The translations under genes and the position numbers were made by a program. The notes beneath the pieces were generated by a model, which had not been told where the DNA came from, did not search any database, and worked only from the letters and a program-made list of their open reading frames with translations. 64,000 nucleotides of DNA. Origin: Brachybacterium huguangmaarense. Lineage in GTDB: Bacteria; Actinomycetota; Actinomycetes; Actinomycetales; Dermabacteraceae. Shown here in pieces: positions 35,332-43,811 of the stretch. Where the stretch lies: NCBI RefSeq assembly GCF_025725725.1, contig NZ_CP107020.1, positions 806,001 to 870,000 of the forward strand. Direction: 5' to 3'. Every line of letters starts with the position of its first letter. Position 1 is the stretch's first letter.

Positions 35332-35341
35332 TGTCCGAACA
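35332..35341. promoter_or_regulatory. IolR-like operator candidate at the gntR promoter
   Basis: TGTCCGAACA, 8/10 to the TGTCCTGACA pattern found at the other inositol promoters, 50 bp before the GntR start. TAAGAT lies next to it on the minus strand. Confidence 0.45.
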
Positions 35342-35431
35342 AATCTTACGCACACGACGACGAGGACCCGCCGGGGCCGCCGCGACCGTCCGGTGCGGCG
35401 ACCCCCGCGGGTCCGTGCGTGGGGAGGTCCG

Positions 35432-37048
35432 TCAGTCGCCATACTCGACGCGGAAGTCCTCCTCGAACTGCTCGAGCGACACGTCCTTGGTCTCCGGCAC
35501 GATCCGCCAGTAGAAGAGGAATGCCACGACATTGATGGCGGCGAAGATGAGGTAGGTCAGCGAGCCGCCGAGCCCCGCCATCATGGGCGGGAAGACGAAC
35601 GCGACGATGCCGTTGAACAGCCACAGCGCGCACACCGAGACGCCCTGCGAGGCACCGCGGATCTTCGCGGGGAAGATCTCCGCGAGCAGCACCCAGGTGA
35701 CGGTCCCCGCCTGCTTGATGAACACGAACAGCGACACCACGGTGAGCACGAGCCAGGGCACGAACACCGGGATGGTGTCGGCGATCGACCCGTCGTCCTT
35801 CATGTGCGGCTCGATGCCGAAGTGGAACAGGGCGGCGAGCACGAACAGGGAGATGGCGACCCCGGCCTCCTGGACCATGCCCACGTGGCGGCGCCGCAGA
35901 CGGAAGATCACGTAGAAGCCGACGGCGGACCCGATCGCGGAGACGAGGCCGGTCACGACGTTGAGGCTGATCGCGGTGCCCGTCGAGAAGCCGGCGGCGC
36001 TCAGGATGGTCGGCATGTACCACATGGCCGTGTTGATGCCGGTGAGCTGGTCGAAGATGCCCAGCATGATGCCGATCCAGATGAGCCGCCGGGCCCATCT
36101 CAGCTTGAGGCCGTGGCGCAGCGTCCACTCCTCCTGCTCGGCCTCGGCCTTCTCCAGCTCGACCATCTCGGCGACCTCGCCGGGGATGTCGTCCTTGGCG
36201 GGGTCGCGCACCGTCTTGAGGCTCGCGATCACGTCGTAGTAGCGCTGGTTGGCGGCGAACCAGCGGGGCGACTCGGGCATGCGGCGCATGCCGATCCACA
36301 GCAGGATCGCCGGGATCGTGGCGAGCACGAGCATCCACCGCCAGGCGTGGCCGTTGCCGTCGGAGACCACGATGCCGGTGATGTGGCTGAGGTCGTCCCA
36401 CGAGACGGTCTGCCCCGCCTGGTAGGTGCCGCTCGGATCGCTCTGCACGACGGCCTCGGGGGCGCGGTTGATGCGGGCAATGACCGCGTTCATCGCGTAG
36501 GCGACGAACTGGCCGAACACGATCATGAACTGGTCGGCCGCGACGATGGGCCCGCGGATCCGCTTGGGAGCCGACTCCGACAGGAACAGCGGGACGGTCG
36601 AGGACGCGCCGCCCACGGCCCAGCCGAGGATGAACCGGAAGGGGGCGATCACCCACACGTTCGGGGAGAACGTGCATCCCAGGGTGCCGATGATGAAGAT
36701 GATCGCGAGCAGGATGATCGCGCGCCGTCGGCCGAAGCGGTCGTTGATCTGCCCGCCCACGAGCGCACCGAACGCCGCGCCGAAGGCCAGCAGGGAGGTG
36801 ACGAGGCCCTCCTCCGTGGCCGTCAGGTGCAGACCGCCGGCGGCCTCGGGCAGGTGCATGTACGGCAGGGCGCCGGCGATGACGCCGGTGTCGTAGCCGA
36901 ACAGCAGGGAGCCCAGCGTGGCGACCATCGCGATGGCGAGCGGGCTGCGGTGCTTGCCCCAGGCGGCGATGCGCTCGACGAGGCCGGGCACCTCGTCCGG
37001 GGTCGGGATCTTCCCCGGCGGAAGAAGGGAACGTGGGGAGTCGGACAT
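35432..37048 (-). CDS. Sugar-porter MFS transporter, probable myo-inositol importer
   Basis: The 538-residue product is a sugar porter of the MFS: LGSLLFGYDTGVIAGALPYM in helix 1, NDRFGRRRAI, FILGWAVGGASSTVPLFLSE, the PESPRWFA motif after helix 6, GIFDQLTGINTAMWYMPTIL in helix 7, and the C-terminal VPETKDVSLEQFEEDF. It matches IolT/XylE-like proton symporters. Its place in the inositol cluster suggests import of myo-inositol. AGGA lies 9 nt before the ATG. It is probably the last gene of the minus-strand operon, downstream of the isomerase gene. Confidence 0.9.
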   Translation of the reverse strand: MSDSPRSLLPPGKIPTPDEVPGLVERIAAWGKHRSPLAIAMVATLGSLLFGYDTGVIAGALPYMHLPEAAGGLHLTATEEGLVTSLLAFGAAFGALVGGQINDRFGRRRAIILLAIIFIIGTLGCTFSPNVWVIAPFRFILGWAVGGASSTVPLFLSESAPKRIRGPIVAADQFMIVFGQFVAYAMNAVIARINRAPEAVVQSDPSGTYQAGQTVSWDDLSHITGIVVSDGNGHAWRWMLVLATIPAILLWIGMRRMPESPRWFAANQRYYDVIASLKTVRDPAKDDIPGEVAEMVELEKAEAEQEEWTLRHGLKLRWARRLIWIGIMLGIFDQLTGINTAMWYMPTILSAAGFSTGTAISLNVVTGLVSAIGSAVGFYVIFRLRRRHVGMVQEAGVAISLFVLAALFHFGIEPHMKDDGSIADTIPVFVPWLVLTVVSLFVFIKQAGTVTWVLLAEIFPAKIRGASQGVSVCALWLFNGIVAFVFPPMMAGLGGSLTYLIFAAINVVAFLFYWRIVPETKDVSLEQFEEDFRVEYGD

Positions 37049-37151
37049 CGTTGTCGTCCTAACGGGAATACTGCGTGATGGGTTGGCCGCGAGCCGGTCG
37101 CCGTGCAGGCGACCGGTGCGCGGGAGTCGGGGCGCCCCGGATGGGCTGCCC

Positions 37152-38117
37152 TCAGATGGCCGCGGGTCTCCAGGTCGGAGCCGCGCGGGGCATGACACGG
37201 TCGAGGAGCTGCACCGTGTGGCCGAGAGCCTCGACCGCGTCGATGTGGATGTCCTCGTGCTCGATGGACAGCACGCCGTCGTAGCCGGCGGCCCTCAGGT
37301 CGGAGAGCAGCTGGCCCCAGAACGTCTCGCCGCCCGGATGGCCGAGCCCGAGAGTCACGAAGTTCCACGCGCGCTCGGCGGGACGGTCGACCGGCGTGGT
37401 GTCGAGGACGCCCTCGACGTCGATGACGCGCGGGCTGAGCCGCACGTCCTTGGCGTGCACATGGTGGATCGCACCATGGAGCTGGGCGACGAGGGCGCGC
37501 GGGTCCGCGCCCTGCCACATGGGGTGGGAGGGATCGAGGTTCGCCCCGATCTGCTCCCCGATCTCACGGCGCAGGCGCAGCAGGGTGCGCGCGCCGTGGA
37601 CGAGCTGGGAGCCGTGCATCTCGACCGCGAAGCGCACCCCGTGGTCGCGGCCGAACGCGGCCGTCCGCCGCCAGTACGGCAGCGCCACCTCGTTCCACTG
37701 GTAGTCGAGGATCGCGGCGGTCTCGGGGGGCCACGAGGTCGTGACCCAGTTCGGGGTGCGGTCGCCGGGAGCGCCGCCGGGAAGCCCGGACATGCACACG
37801 ACGGTGTGCACGTCGAGGCGCTCGGCGAGGAGCACGGCCCGGCGCAGCACCGCGTCGTCCACGTCGCCGTGGACGGGGTGGAGCTGGTTGCCGTTGGCGT
37901 TGATCGCGCAGATCCGCAGCCCCCGGTCCTCGACCGCGCCCCGGAAGGCGGCGAGCGCGTCCTCATCGGCGAGCAGGGCCTCGGCGTCGCAGTGCGGCGC
38001 GGTGGACCAGCCGCCGATGGGGAACTCGACGTCCGTGACGCCGGCCGCGGCGGCCGCGTCCAGCATGTCGGTCAGGCTCAGGTGCGACAGCGAGTCGGTC
38101 ACCATCCCGATGCGCAT
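37152..38117 (-). CDS. Xylose-isomerase-like TIM-barrel protein, inositol cluster (paralogue 1)
   Basis: A 321-residue sugar-phosphate isomerase/epimerase fold with metal-ligand motifs VEMHGSQLV, ANLDPSHPMWQG, HHVHAKD and LSIEHEDIHID. It is clearly paralogous to the product at 42774-43778 (shared MSG-PG, LDYQW, DPSH-W and HVHAKD). Inositol clusters carry such proteins as inosose isomerases (IolI), dehydratases (IolE) and IolH; here IolE and IolH are elsewhere, so this may act on another inositol isomer. ATG at 38117 follows GGGGAG. It lies between iolG-like and transporter genes. Confidence 0.82.
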   Translation of the reverse strand: MRIGMVTDSLSHLSLTDMLDAAAAAGVTDVEFPIGGWSTAPHCDAEALLADEDALAAFRGAVEDRGLRICAINANGNQLHPVHGDVDDAVLRRAVLLAERLDVHTVVCMSGLPGGAPGDRTPNWVTTSWPPETAAILDYQWNEVALPYWRRTAAFGRDHGVRFAVEMHGSQLVHGARTLLRLRREIGEQIGANLDPSHPMWQGADPRALVAQLHGAIHHVHAKDVRLSPRVIDVEGVLDTTPVDRPAERAWNFVTLGLGHPGGETFWGQLLSDLRAAGYDGVLSIEHEDIHIDAVEALGHTVQLLDRVMPRAAPTWRPAAI

Positions 38118-38160
38118 GGCTCCCCCTCTCCGGGCCCGGGGGCGACGGGCGGGCGGGACC

Positions 38161-39225
38161 TCACGGCCGCTCACGCAGCTCGACCGCCACGAAGCCCGCG
38201 CTCGTGAGCGAGGCCTCCGCGGCGGCGCACGTCGCGGCCGTCACGTAGCCGTCCCAGACGCCCGCGGAGCGGGCGGCGATGTTGCTGCCGTCCTCGATCG
38301 CGTGGATCCAGGCCTGGACCTCGGCGTCGTAGGCGTCGCGGAATCGGGGGCGGAAGTCCGCCGGGACGCTGCCGCCCCAGCGGCCGCCCTCGAGCTGGGT
38401 GGTCACGCGGGCCACGTTCATGCCGATGGTGGCGATGCCCCGGGAGCCGAGCACCTCGGTGCGCACCTCGTAGCCCGAGCGCGTGTTGACGTACAGCTCG
38501 TCGGTCACGATCTTCCCGGACCGCGTGCGGAAGAGGAAGATCATCGGGTCGTGCTGGCCCTCGAGGGCGTTCTCGCTCGGGGTGGGCGTGATCGTCTGGA
38601 CCTCGACGACGGGCTCCTCGAGGAAGTAGTTGATCGCGTCGATCTCGTGGACCGCGGAGTCGTAGACCATCATCTCGTCGAGGAACCCCTCGGCCACCGA
38701 GGCGTTGCGGTGCTTGCAGTTGATGACGACGGGGGTGCCGAGCTCGCCCGCGTCGAGGGCGTCCTTGAGCTCGGCGTACTCGGCGTCGAAGCGGCGCATG
38801 AAGCCGAGCGAGACGAAGCGGCCGCCGGACCGGGCCTCGGCCAGGACCACGGCGTAGGCGTCGTCGGCGTTCATCGCGAGCGGCTTCTCGCACAGCACCG
38901 GCTTGCCCGCCTCGATGCACGCGATGGCCTGGTCCTTGTGGAACTGGCCGGGGCTCGCGATGAGCACGGCGTCGACGTCGTCGGCGGCGATGAGCTCCTC
39001 GGGCGAGGAGACGACGCGGCTGCCGGGCGCGGTCGCCGCGACCGTGCGCGCGGTCTGCTCGACGTAGTCGGTGATGACGCTGACGCGTGCGCCCTTGATG
39101 CGCCGGGTGAGGCGCTCGACGTGGTCGGCGCCCATCTTCCCGACGCCGATCACGCCGACCCGTACGTCCGCCGGCACCTCGCGGGCGGGCTGGGGGTCGG
39201 TGACATCCGTGGTGGGCTGGTTCAT
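38161..39225 (-). CDS. iolG: Gfo/Idh/MocA dehydrogenase, IolG-like inositol dehydrogenase
   Basis: The 354-residue protein has an N-terminal Rossmann fold (RVGVIGVGKMGADHVERL) and the conserved EKPLAMN catalytic lysine motif; the substrate half carries GFMRRFDAEYAELKDALDAG, the histidine and aspartate in YDSAVHEIDAINYFL and HRNASV. These features and the location fit inositol 2-dehydrogenase, which oxidises myo-inositol to scyllo-inosose with NAD. A second family member at 43812 could also serve, so the gene symbol is a best guess. Same-strand neighbours are 43 bp and 71 bp away. Confidence 0.82.
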   Translation of the reverse strand: MNQPTTDVTDPQPAREVPADVRVGVIGVGKMGADHVERLTRRIKGARVSVITDYVEQTARTVAATAPGSRVVSSPEELIAADDVDAVLIASPGQFHKDQAIACIEAGKPVLCEKPLAMNADDAYAVVLAEARSGGRFVSLGFMRRFDAEYAELKDALDAGELGTPVVINCKHRNASVAEGFLDEMMVYDSAVHEIDAINYFLEEPVVEVQTITPTPSENALEGQHDPMIFLFRTRSGKIVTDELYVNTRSGYEVRTEVLGSRGIATIGMNVARVTTQLEGGRWGGSVPADFRPRFRDAYDAEVQAWIHAIEDGSNIAARSAGVWDGYVTAATCAAAEASLTSAGFVAVELRERP

Positions 39226-39296
39226 GGGGTGGTTCCTTCGGCTCTGAAGCGGGATGGATGGAGGACGGGGAGGCGCGCCGGGCGGCGCCGCGCGCC

Positions 39297-40211
39297 TCAG
39301 GTGCGGTCGGCGAGGCGGGGATCGGGGCCCAGGCCCTCCCAGGTCGCGCGGACCCAGGTCTGGTCGGGCCGGTCGGTGATGTCCCAGGCGCGGTGGTCGC
39401 CGGGACCGGCCATGACGTTGAGGTAGTACATGTCGTGGCCGGGAGCGGCGGCGCACGGGCCGTGCCAGCCGTGGGGCACGAGCACGACGTCCCCGGCGCG
39501 GACCTCCTCGAGCACGTCGATGGGCCGCTCGGGATCGGTCGACGTCGTCTGGTGGTAGCCGAAGCCGGGCGTGCCCGAGGGCGACTCCGCGATCTCGTAG
39601 TAGTAGATCTCCTCGAGCTCGGACTCGGAGTCGGTCTGCTCGTCGTGCTTGTGGGCCGGGTAGCTCGACCAATTGCCGCCGGGCGTGATGACCTCGCACG
39701 CGATGAGCGCGTCGCATGCGTCGAACACCCCGACGGTCCCGAAGTTGCGGACCAGGCGGGTCATGGCGCCGGCGCCGCGCACCTCCACGGGCACGTCCTC
39801 GGCGGCGATGTACGCGGCGGGATGGTCGGTGCGGGCCCGCGCCAGGCACACCGCGAACCGGCCTCCGCGTGCGCTCGAGATCCGGATCTCGGACCGGCGC
39901 GGGGCGTAGGCGGCGTCGGTCGCGCCCGCGAACACGTCGGGCCGGCCGGCCAGATCGTACGCGGCGGTCGTCCCGTCCGCCACGATCTCGACCTCGCACC
40001 CGCCCGACAGCGGGACGACCATGGCCTCGAAGTCGCCGGTCGCGAGGGTCTCGGCGCCGCCGGGGGCCAGGGCCAGCACCTTGAGGCCCGTGTAGGTCCA
40101 GTCGTCGCGCCGCGCGGGGTCGACGACGGTGTCGAAGCTGCCCTCGGCGCTCGAGCGCGCGGGGATGTACCAGGTGCCGCCGGGGGCGGGCTGAGCTGCG
40201 GGGGTGGTCAT
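39297..40211 (-). CDS. iolB: 5-deoxy-glucuronate isomerase IolB
   Basis: A 304-residue KduI/IolB bicupin. ITPGGNWSSYPAHKHDEQ and LEEIYYYEI contain the metal-binding histidines and glutamate; VVLVPHGWHGPCAAAPGHDMYYLNVMAG is the conserved C-terminal signature. It converts 5-deoxy-D-glucuronate to 2-deoxy-5-keto-D-gluconate. GGAGGAG precedes the ATG. It is 19 bp from the aldolase-like gene, within the operon. Confidence 0.95.
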   Translation of the reverse strand: MTTPAAQPAPGGTWYIPARSSAEGSFDTVVDPARRDDWTYTGLKVLALAPGGAETLATGDFEAMVVPLSGGCEVEIVADGTTAAYDLAGRPDVFAGATDAAYAPRRSEIRISSARGGRFAVCLARARTDHPAAYIAAEDVPVEVRGAGAMTRLVRNFGTVGVFDACDALIACEVITPGGNWSSYPAHKHDEQTDSESELEEIYYYEIAESPSGTPGFGYHQTTSTDPERPIDVLEEVRAGDVVLVPHGWHGPCAAAPGHDMYYLNVMAGPGDHRAWDITDRPDQTWVRATWEGLGPDPRLADRT

Positions 40212-40230
40212 GGGCTCCTCCTTCGTCCTG

Positions 40231-41133
40231 TCAGGGCCGGATCATCGCACCGGCCGCGGCGACGGCGGCGGCGACGTCGTCGTCGGCGGGGTAGAGCAGG
40301 GAGCGTCCGACGACGAGACCGCGCACGTGCGGGATCGCGAGGGCGCGCTCCCACTCCGCGCGCACGGCGTCCGGGTCGGAGCCGCCGGGGTCGCCGCCGA
40401 GGATGAGGGTCGGCAGCGTCGTCGCGTCCATGACGCGCTCCATGTCGGGCACGGCGGGCAGCTTGAGCCAGGTGTGGGCGCTCGTCGCGCCGAGCCCCTG
40501 GGCGATGTGGATCGACGCGATGACGGCCTCGGGGCTGAGGTCGTTGACGAGCCGCCCCTCGGGGCCGCGCCGGGAGACGAACGGCTCGATCATCGCGATC
40601 AGCTCGTGGCGCGCGAGGTCGGTGATCGCGTCGGCGCACATCTTGAGCGTGTGCGAGGTGCGGTCGTCGGAGTAGTCGACCCGCAGCAGCATCTTGCCGC
40701 CGTCGAAGCGGTCGGCCTCGATCGAGGGCGCGTCGTAGGCGGTGAAGCGGTCCTCGATCTCCCACGAGCCGCCCTGCAGGCCGCCGCGGTTCATCGAGCC
40801 GAAGACGACGCGGTCCTCGAGGGCGCCCATGAGCAGCAGGTCCTCGAGCACGTCGGGCGTGCCCAGCACGCCGTCGACGCGGGGGTCGGCGAGCGCCGTG
40901 CGCAGCCGGTCGAGCAGGTCGGTGCGGCTGGCCATCGCGTCGGCGCGGCCGCCCGAGGCGAGCGCGCCGCGCGCGGGATGGTCGGCGGCGACGATGAGCA
41001 TGCGCCCGTCCGTGTCGGCCACGGTGCGGCGGGCGCGGGTCCGCGCGAGCTCCCGGATCCGCTCGGGGTGCTGCACCCGGACCTCGGTGATCTCCTCGTA
41101 GGCGGTGCAGAAGCCGGCGGCCGTGGCGCTCAT
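40231..41133 (-). CDS. Cgl0159-family TIM-barrel protein, probable deoxyketogluconate-phosphate aldolase
   Basis: A 300-residue class I aldolase-like (beta/alpha)8 protein: MLIVAADHPARGAL, GKMLLRVDYSD, IEPFVSRR, HTWLKLPAVPDMERVMDATTLPTLILGGDPGG, RGLVVGRSLLYP. The lysine in TWLKLP is the likely Schiff-base residue. Family members are next to iolC in actinobacterial inositol clusters, and no IolJ is seen here, so it probably cleaves 2-deoxy-5-keto-D-gluconate 6-phosphate to DHAP and malonate semialdehyde. The start overlaps the iolC stop by four bases, coupling kinase and aldolase. Confidence 0.82.
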   Translation of the reverse strand: MSATAAGFCTAYEEITEVRVQHPERIRELARTRARRTVADTDGRMLIVAADHPARGALASGGRADAMASRTDLLDRLRTALADPRVDGVLGTPDVLEDLLLMGALEDRVVFGSMNRGGLQGGSWEIEDRFTAYDAPSIEADRFDGGKMLLRVDYSDDRTSHTLKMCADAITDLARHELIAMIEPFVSRRGPEGRLVNDLSPEAVIASIHIAQGLGATSAHTWLKLPAVPDMERVMDATTLPTLILGGDPGGSDPDAVRAEWERALAIPHVRGLVVGRSLLYPADDDVAAAVAAAGAMIRP

Positions 41134-42170
41134 GCCCGCTCCCCCGCCGGCTCGTCATGGGTGCCCGCCGTGCGACCGCGCAGCTCGTCGAGCATCTGCT
41201 CGACGGTACGGCCGCCGTTGGGATCCTCCCCCGCGATGAGCTGGTCGATCTCGGTCTCGGTGGGCATGGCCGTCGAGCACTCGAGGCGGGTCGAGACGAT
41301 CGCTCCCGCGGCGTTGCAGCGGGTCAGGATCGTGCGCAGGTCCGCGCCCGTGAGCAGGCCGTGGATGAGCGAGCCGCCGAACGAGTCCCCCGCTCCCAGG
41401 CCGTTGATGACGGTGATGACGTTCGGGGCGACCTCGACGCGTTCGTCCCGGGTCTTGGCGAGCACGCCCTTGGGGCCCTGCTTGACGATGGCGATCTCGA
41501 CGCCGCGCTCGAGCAGGGCGTCGGCGGCCCGGTCGGGCTCGGTCTCGCCGACCGCCGTCTCGCACTCCTCGCGGTTGCCGACGGCGACGGTCGCGTGCTC
41601 GAGGGCCCACGTGTACTGCTCGCGGGCGGCCTCCATCGACTCCCAGAACATCGGGCGGTAGTCGAGGTCGAAGACGGTGTGCTCGGTGCGCCCGCGCGCC
41701 TCGAGGGCCGCACGATGCGCGCTGCGGCTCGGCTCCTCGGAGAGCCCGGTGCCGGAGAACCAGAACAGTGGCACGTCGCGGATCGCGTCGAGGTCGAGAT
41801 CCTCGGGCCGGACCTGCAGGTCCGGGGCGGAGGGCCGCCGGTAGAAGTAGAGGGGGAAGTCGTCGGGCGGGAAGATCTCGCAGAACGTCACGGGCGTGGG
41901 GAGGTCCTCGTTCGTGACGACGTAGCGCGACGACACGCCCAGGCGCTCCATCTCCCGCACGACGTATCGGCCGAAGGGGTCGTCGCCGACGCCCGTGATG
42001 ACGGCCGGCCGATGCCCGAGACGGGCCGCGGCGACCGCGACGTTGGTCGGGCTGCCGCCGAGGAACTTGCCGAAGCTGTGGACGTCCTCGAGCCCGACGC
42101 CGATGTCGAGGGGGTAGATGTCCACGCCGCTGCGCCCGACGGTGATCGCGTCTGTCTGGGGTGCTGTCAT
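41130..42170 (-). CDS. iolC: 5-dehydro-2-deoxygluconokinase IolC
   Basis: A 346-residue PfkB/ribokinase-family kinase: N-terminal GGSPTNVAVAAARLG and the C-terminal catalytic NGLGAGDSFGGSLIHGLL with the base aspartate. VGRSGVDIYPLDIGVGLEDVHSFGKFLGG is typical of IolC. It phosphorylates 2-deoxy-5-keto-D-gluconate. AGGAGG lies about 10 nt before the ATG. First gene after a 118-bp gap that includes the TGTCAGGACA operator, so a promoter probably starts here. Confidence 0.94.
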   Translation of the reverse strand: MTAPQTDAITVGRSGVDIYPLDIGVGLEDVHSFGKFLGGSPTNVAVAAARLGHRPAVITGVGDDPFGRYVVREMERLGVSSRYVVTNEDLPTPVTFCEIFPPDDFPLYFYRRPSAPDLQVRPEDLDLDAIRDVPLFWFSGTGLSEEPSRSAHRAALEARGRTEHTVFDLDYRPMFWESMEAAREQYTWALEHATVAVGNREECETAVGETEPDRAADALLERGVEIAIVKQGPKGVLAKTRDERVEVAPNVITVINGLGAGDSFGGSLIHGLLTGADLRTILTRCNAAGAIVSTRLECSTAMPTETEIDQLIAGEDPNGGRTVEQMLDELRGRTAGTHDEPAGERA

Positions 42171-42286
42171 GCTCGTCTCGCCTCCTGGAGGAGAAGTGCT
42201 CGCGTGCGACGGTGCCGGGTGCTGCGAGGCGCGGCCGCGTCGCCGTGCCCCGAGCCTAGGCCCATGTCGCCCACAGGGTCAATGAT

Positions 42287-42296
42287 TGTCAGGACA
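42287..42296. promoter_or_regulatory. IolR-like operator at the iolC promoter
   Basis: TGTCAGGACA (reverse complement TGTCCTGACA) overlaps the stop codon of the tautomerase gene and lies about 115 bp before iolC. It is the most symmetric copy in the cluster, with TGTC and GACA half-sites. Confidence 0.6.
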
Positions 42297-42744
42297 TTTT
42301 TTCAGAGTGAGCCGGAGGGTCGTCGGCACGCGGGCCGTCGTCGTCGCCCCGGCCGAGCTCGCCGGTGAGGAACTGGGCGCGGCCCGAGCCGAACGACCAG
42401 TCCTCGAGCGTGTTGGCGCTCACCGACACGATGAGGTCCTCGGGGCGGACCAGTCCGGCCTCGTCCAGTCGCTCGGCAAGAGCCCTGTACATGGCCTCTT
42501 TCTGGGCGAGCGAGCGGCCCTGCTGGGTCACCGACACGATGAGCACGCCCTCGGAGCTGCGCTCGAGGCCCAGACCCGTGTCCTCGGCGATGATGTCTCC
42601 CACCTCGTGCTCGGTGATGATCTGATAGCGGTCGCCCTCGGGCGCCGCGAACACGTCGCGCATGACGCCGTGGCACACGTCGGCGATCCTGCGCTTGGTC
42701 TCGGGACTGCGGCCACGGACCATGTCCAGTCGAATCAGGGGCAT
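42289..42744 (-). CDS. Tautomerase-family protein
   Basis: The 151-residue product begins with the catalytic Pro after Met (MPLIRLDMVRGRSPETKRRI) of the tautomerase superfamily, and continues VFAAPEGDRYQIITEHE, typical of the longer tautomerase_3 group. It ends in a polar tail. Its position inside an inositol cluster is unusual; a role in keto-enol conversion of an inosose product is possible. GAGGAG precedes the ATG. Downstream of the isomerase gene by 29 bp. Confidence 0.82.
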   Translation of the reverse strand: MPLIRLDMVRGRSPETKRRIADVCHGVMRDVFAAPEGDRYQIITEHEVGDIIAEDTGLGLERSSEGVLIVSVTQQGRSLAQKEAMYRALAERLDEAGLVRPEDLIVSVSANTLEDWSFGSGRAQFLTGELGRGDDDGPRADDPPAHSEKMS

Positions 42745-42773
42745 CGCGGTTCTCCTCGGGAAGGGTCGGTCGG

Positions 42774-43778
42774 TCAGACGCCGGCGCGGCCGGCGGCCTC
42801 GAGCAGGGTGCGGGCGCCGCGGGCGAGGCCCTCGAGGCTCTCGAAGGCGGCGTCCTCGTGCTCGATGTTGACGTGCATGTCGGGGTCCACCGCGGCGAGC
42901 GCCGTCAGGAACCGGGCCCAGTAGTCGACGTCGTGGCCCTCGCCGAGGGCGACGAAGCGCCACGCGGGCTCGGAGGGCCACTGCGAGACCGTGTGGCCGA
43001 TGCCCGTCGGGACGGGGTCGGCCGTGTCCTCGGGCAGCCGCGAGAAGGTCGAGTCGAGCACGCCGCGCACGGCGACCTCGGGCAGCACGGCCGTGTCCTT
43101 GGCGTGCACGTGCTTGACGTGGTCCCCGAGGGCCGCGATGCAGGCCAGGGGCTCCATCTGCTGCCAGAACAGGTGCGAGGGGTCCATGTTGACGGCGATG
43201 TTCGTCGTCTCGGCCCGCTCGAGGAGCTGGAGGAAGGTGGGCGGCGAGAACACCAGGTTGTGCGGGTGCAGCTCGAGGCACACCTGGACGCCCTCGGCGC
43301 GGGCGATCGCGTCGATCTGCCTCCAGAACGGCACCGCGACCGACCACTGGTAGTCGAGCACGTCGAGGTCGACGCCGTTCCAGGGGTTGACCACCCATGT
43401 CGGGTAGGCCGCCCCGGCGTCGCTGCCGGGCGTGCCCGACATCGCGACGACCTCCCCCACGCCCAGGGCGCCGGCCGCGCGGATCGCCCGGCGCAGGTCC
43501 TCGGCCTGCTGGGGGCCCACGCCGGGCAGCGGGGACAGCGGGTTGCCCGAGGTGTTCAGGCCGGTCAGCTGCATGCCCGCGTCGGCGAAGGTCTGCAGGT
43601 ACGCACGGCGAGCGCGGGCGCTCGCCAGGAGGGCGTCGACGGGGCAGTGCGGCGAGGGGATGAACCCGCCCGCGTTGACCTCCGCCCCGGTCAGTCCGAC
43701 GGAGGCGAGCACCTCGAGGGCCTCGGGCAGGGAACGGTCGTGCAGGCACGCGGTGTACGCGCCGTAGACGAGCGGCAT
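42774..43778 (-). CDS. Xylose-isomerase-like TIM-barrel protein, inositol cluster (paralogue 2)
   Basis: A 334-residue sugar-phosphate isomerase/epimerase fold: LELHPHNLVF, VNMDPSHLFWQQ, KHVHAKD and VNIEHEDAAF provide the metal ligands. It is a paralogue of 37152-38117. With the dehydrogenase upstream (43812-45008) and the tautomerase downstream it forms a minus-strand operon read from the shared regulatory region at 45009-45376. Probable inosose or keto-sugar isomerase; substrate unknown. Confidence 0.82.
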   Translation of the reverse strand: MPLVYGAYTACLHDRSLPEALEVLASVGLTGAEVNAGGFIPSPHCPVDALLASARARRAYLQTFADAGMQLTGLNTSGNPLSPLPGVGPQQAEDLRRAIRAAGALGVGEVVAMSGTPGSDAGAAYPTWVVNPWNGVDLDVLDYQWSVAVPFWRQIDAIARAEGVQVCLELHPHNLVFSPPTFLQLLERAETTNIAVNMDPSHLFWQQMEPLACIAALGDHVKHVHAKDTAVLPEVAVRGVLDSTFSRLPEDTADPVPTGIGHTVSQWPSEPAWRFVALGEGHDVDYWARFLTALAAVDPDMHVNIEHEDAAFESLEGLARGARTLLEAAGRAGV

Positions 43779-43811
43779 GGGGTCTCCTTCTCGGTCGTCC
43801 GGGGTGGGGGG

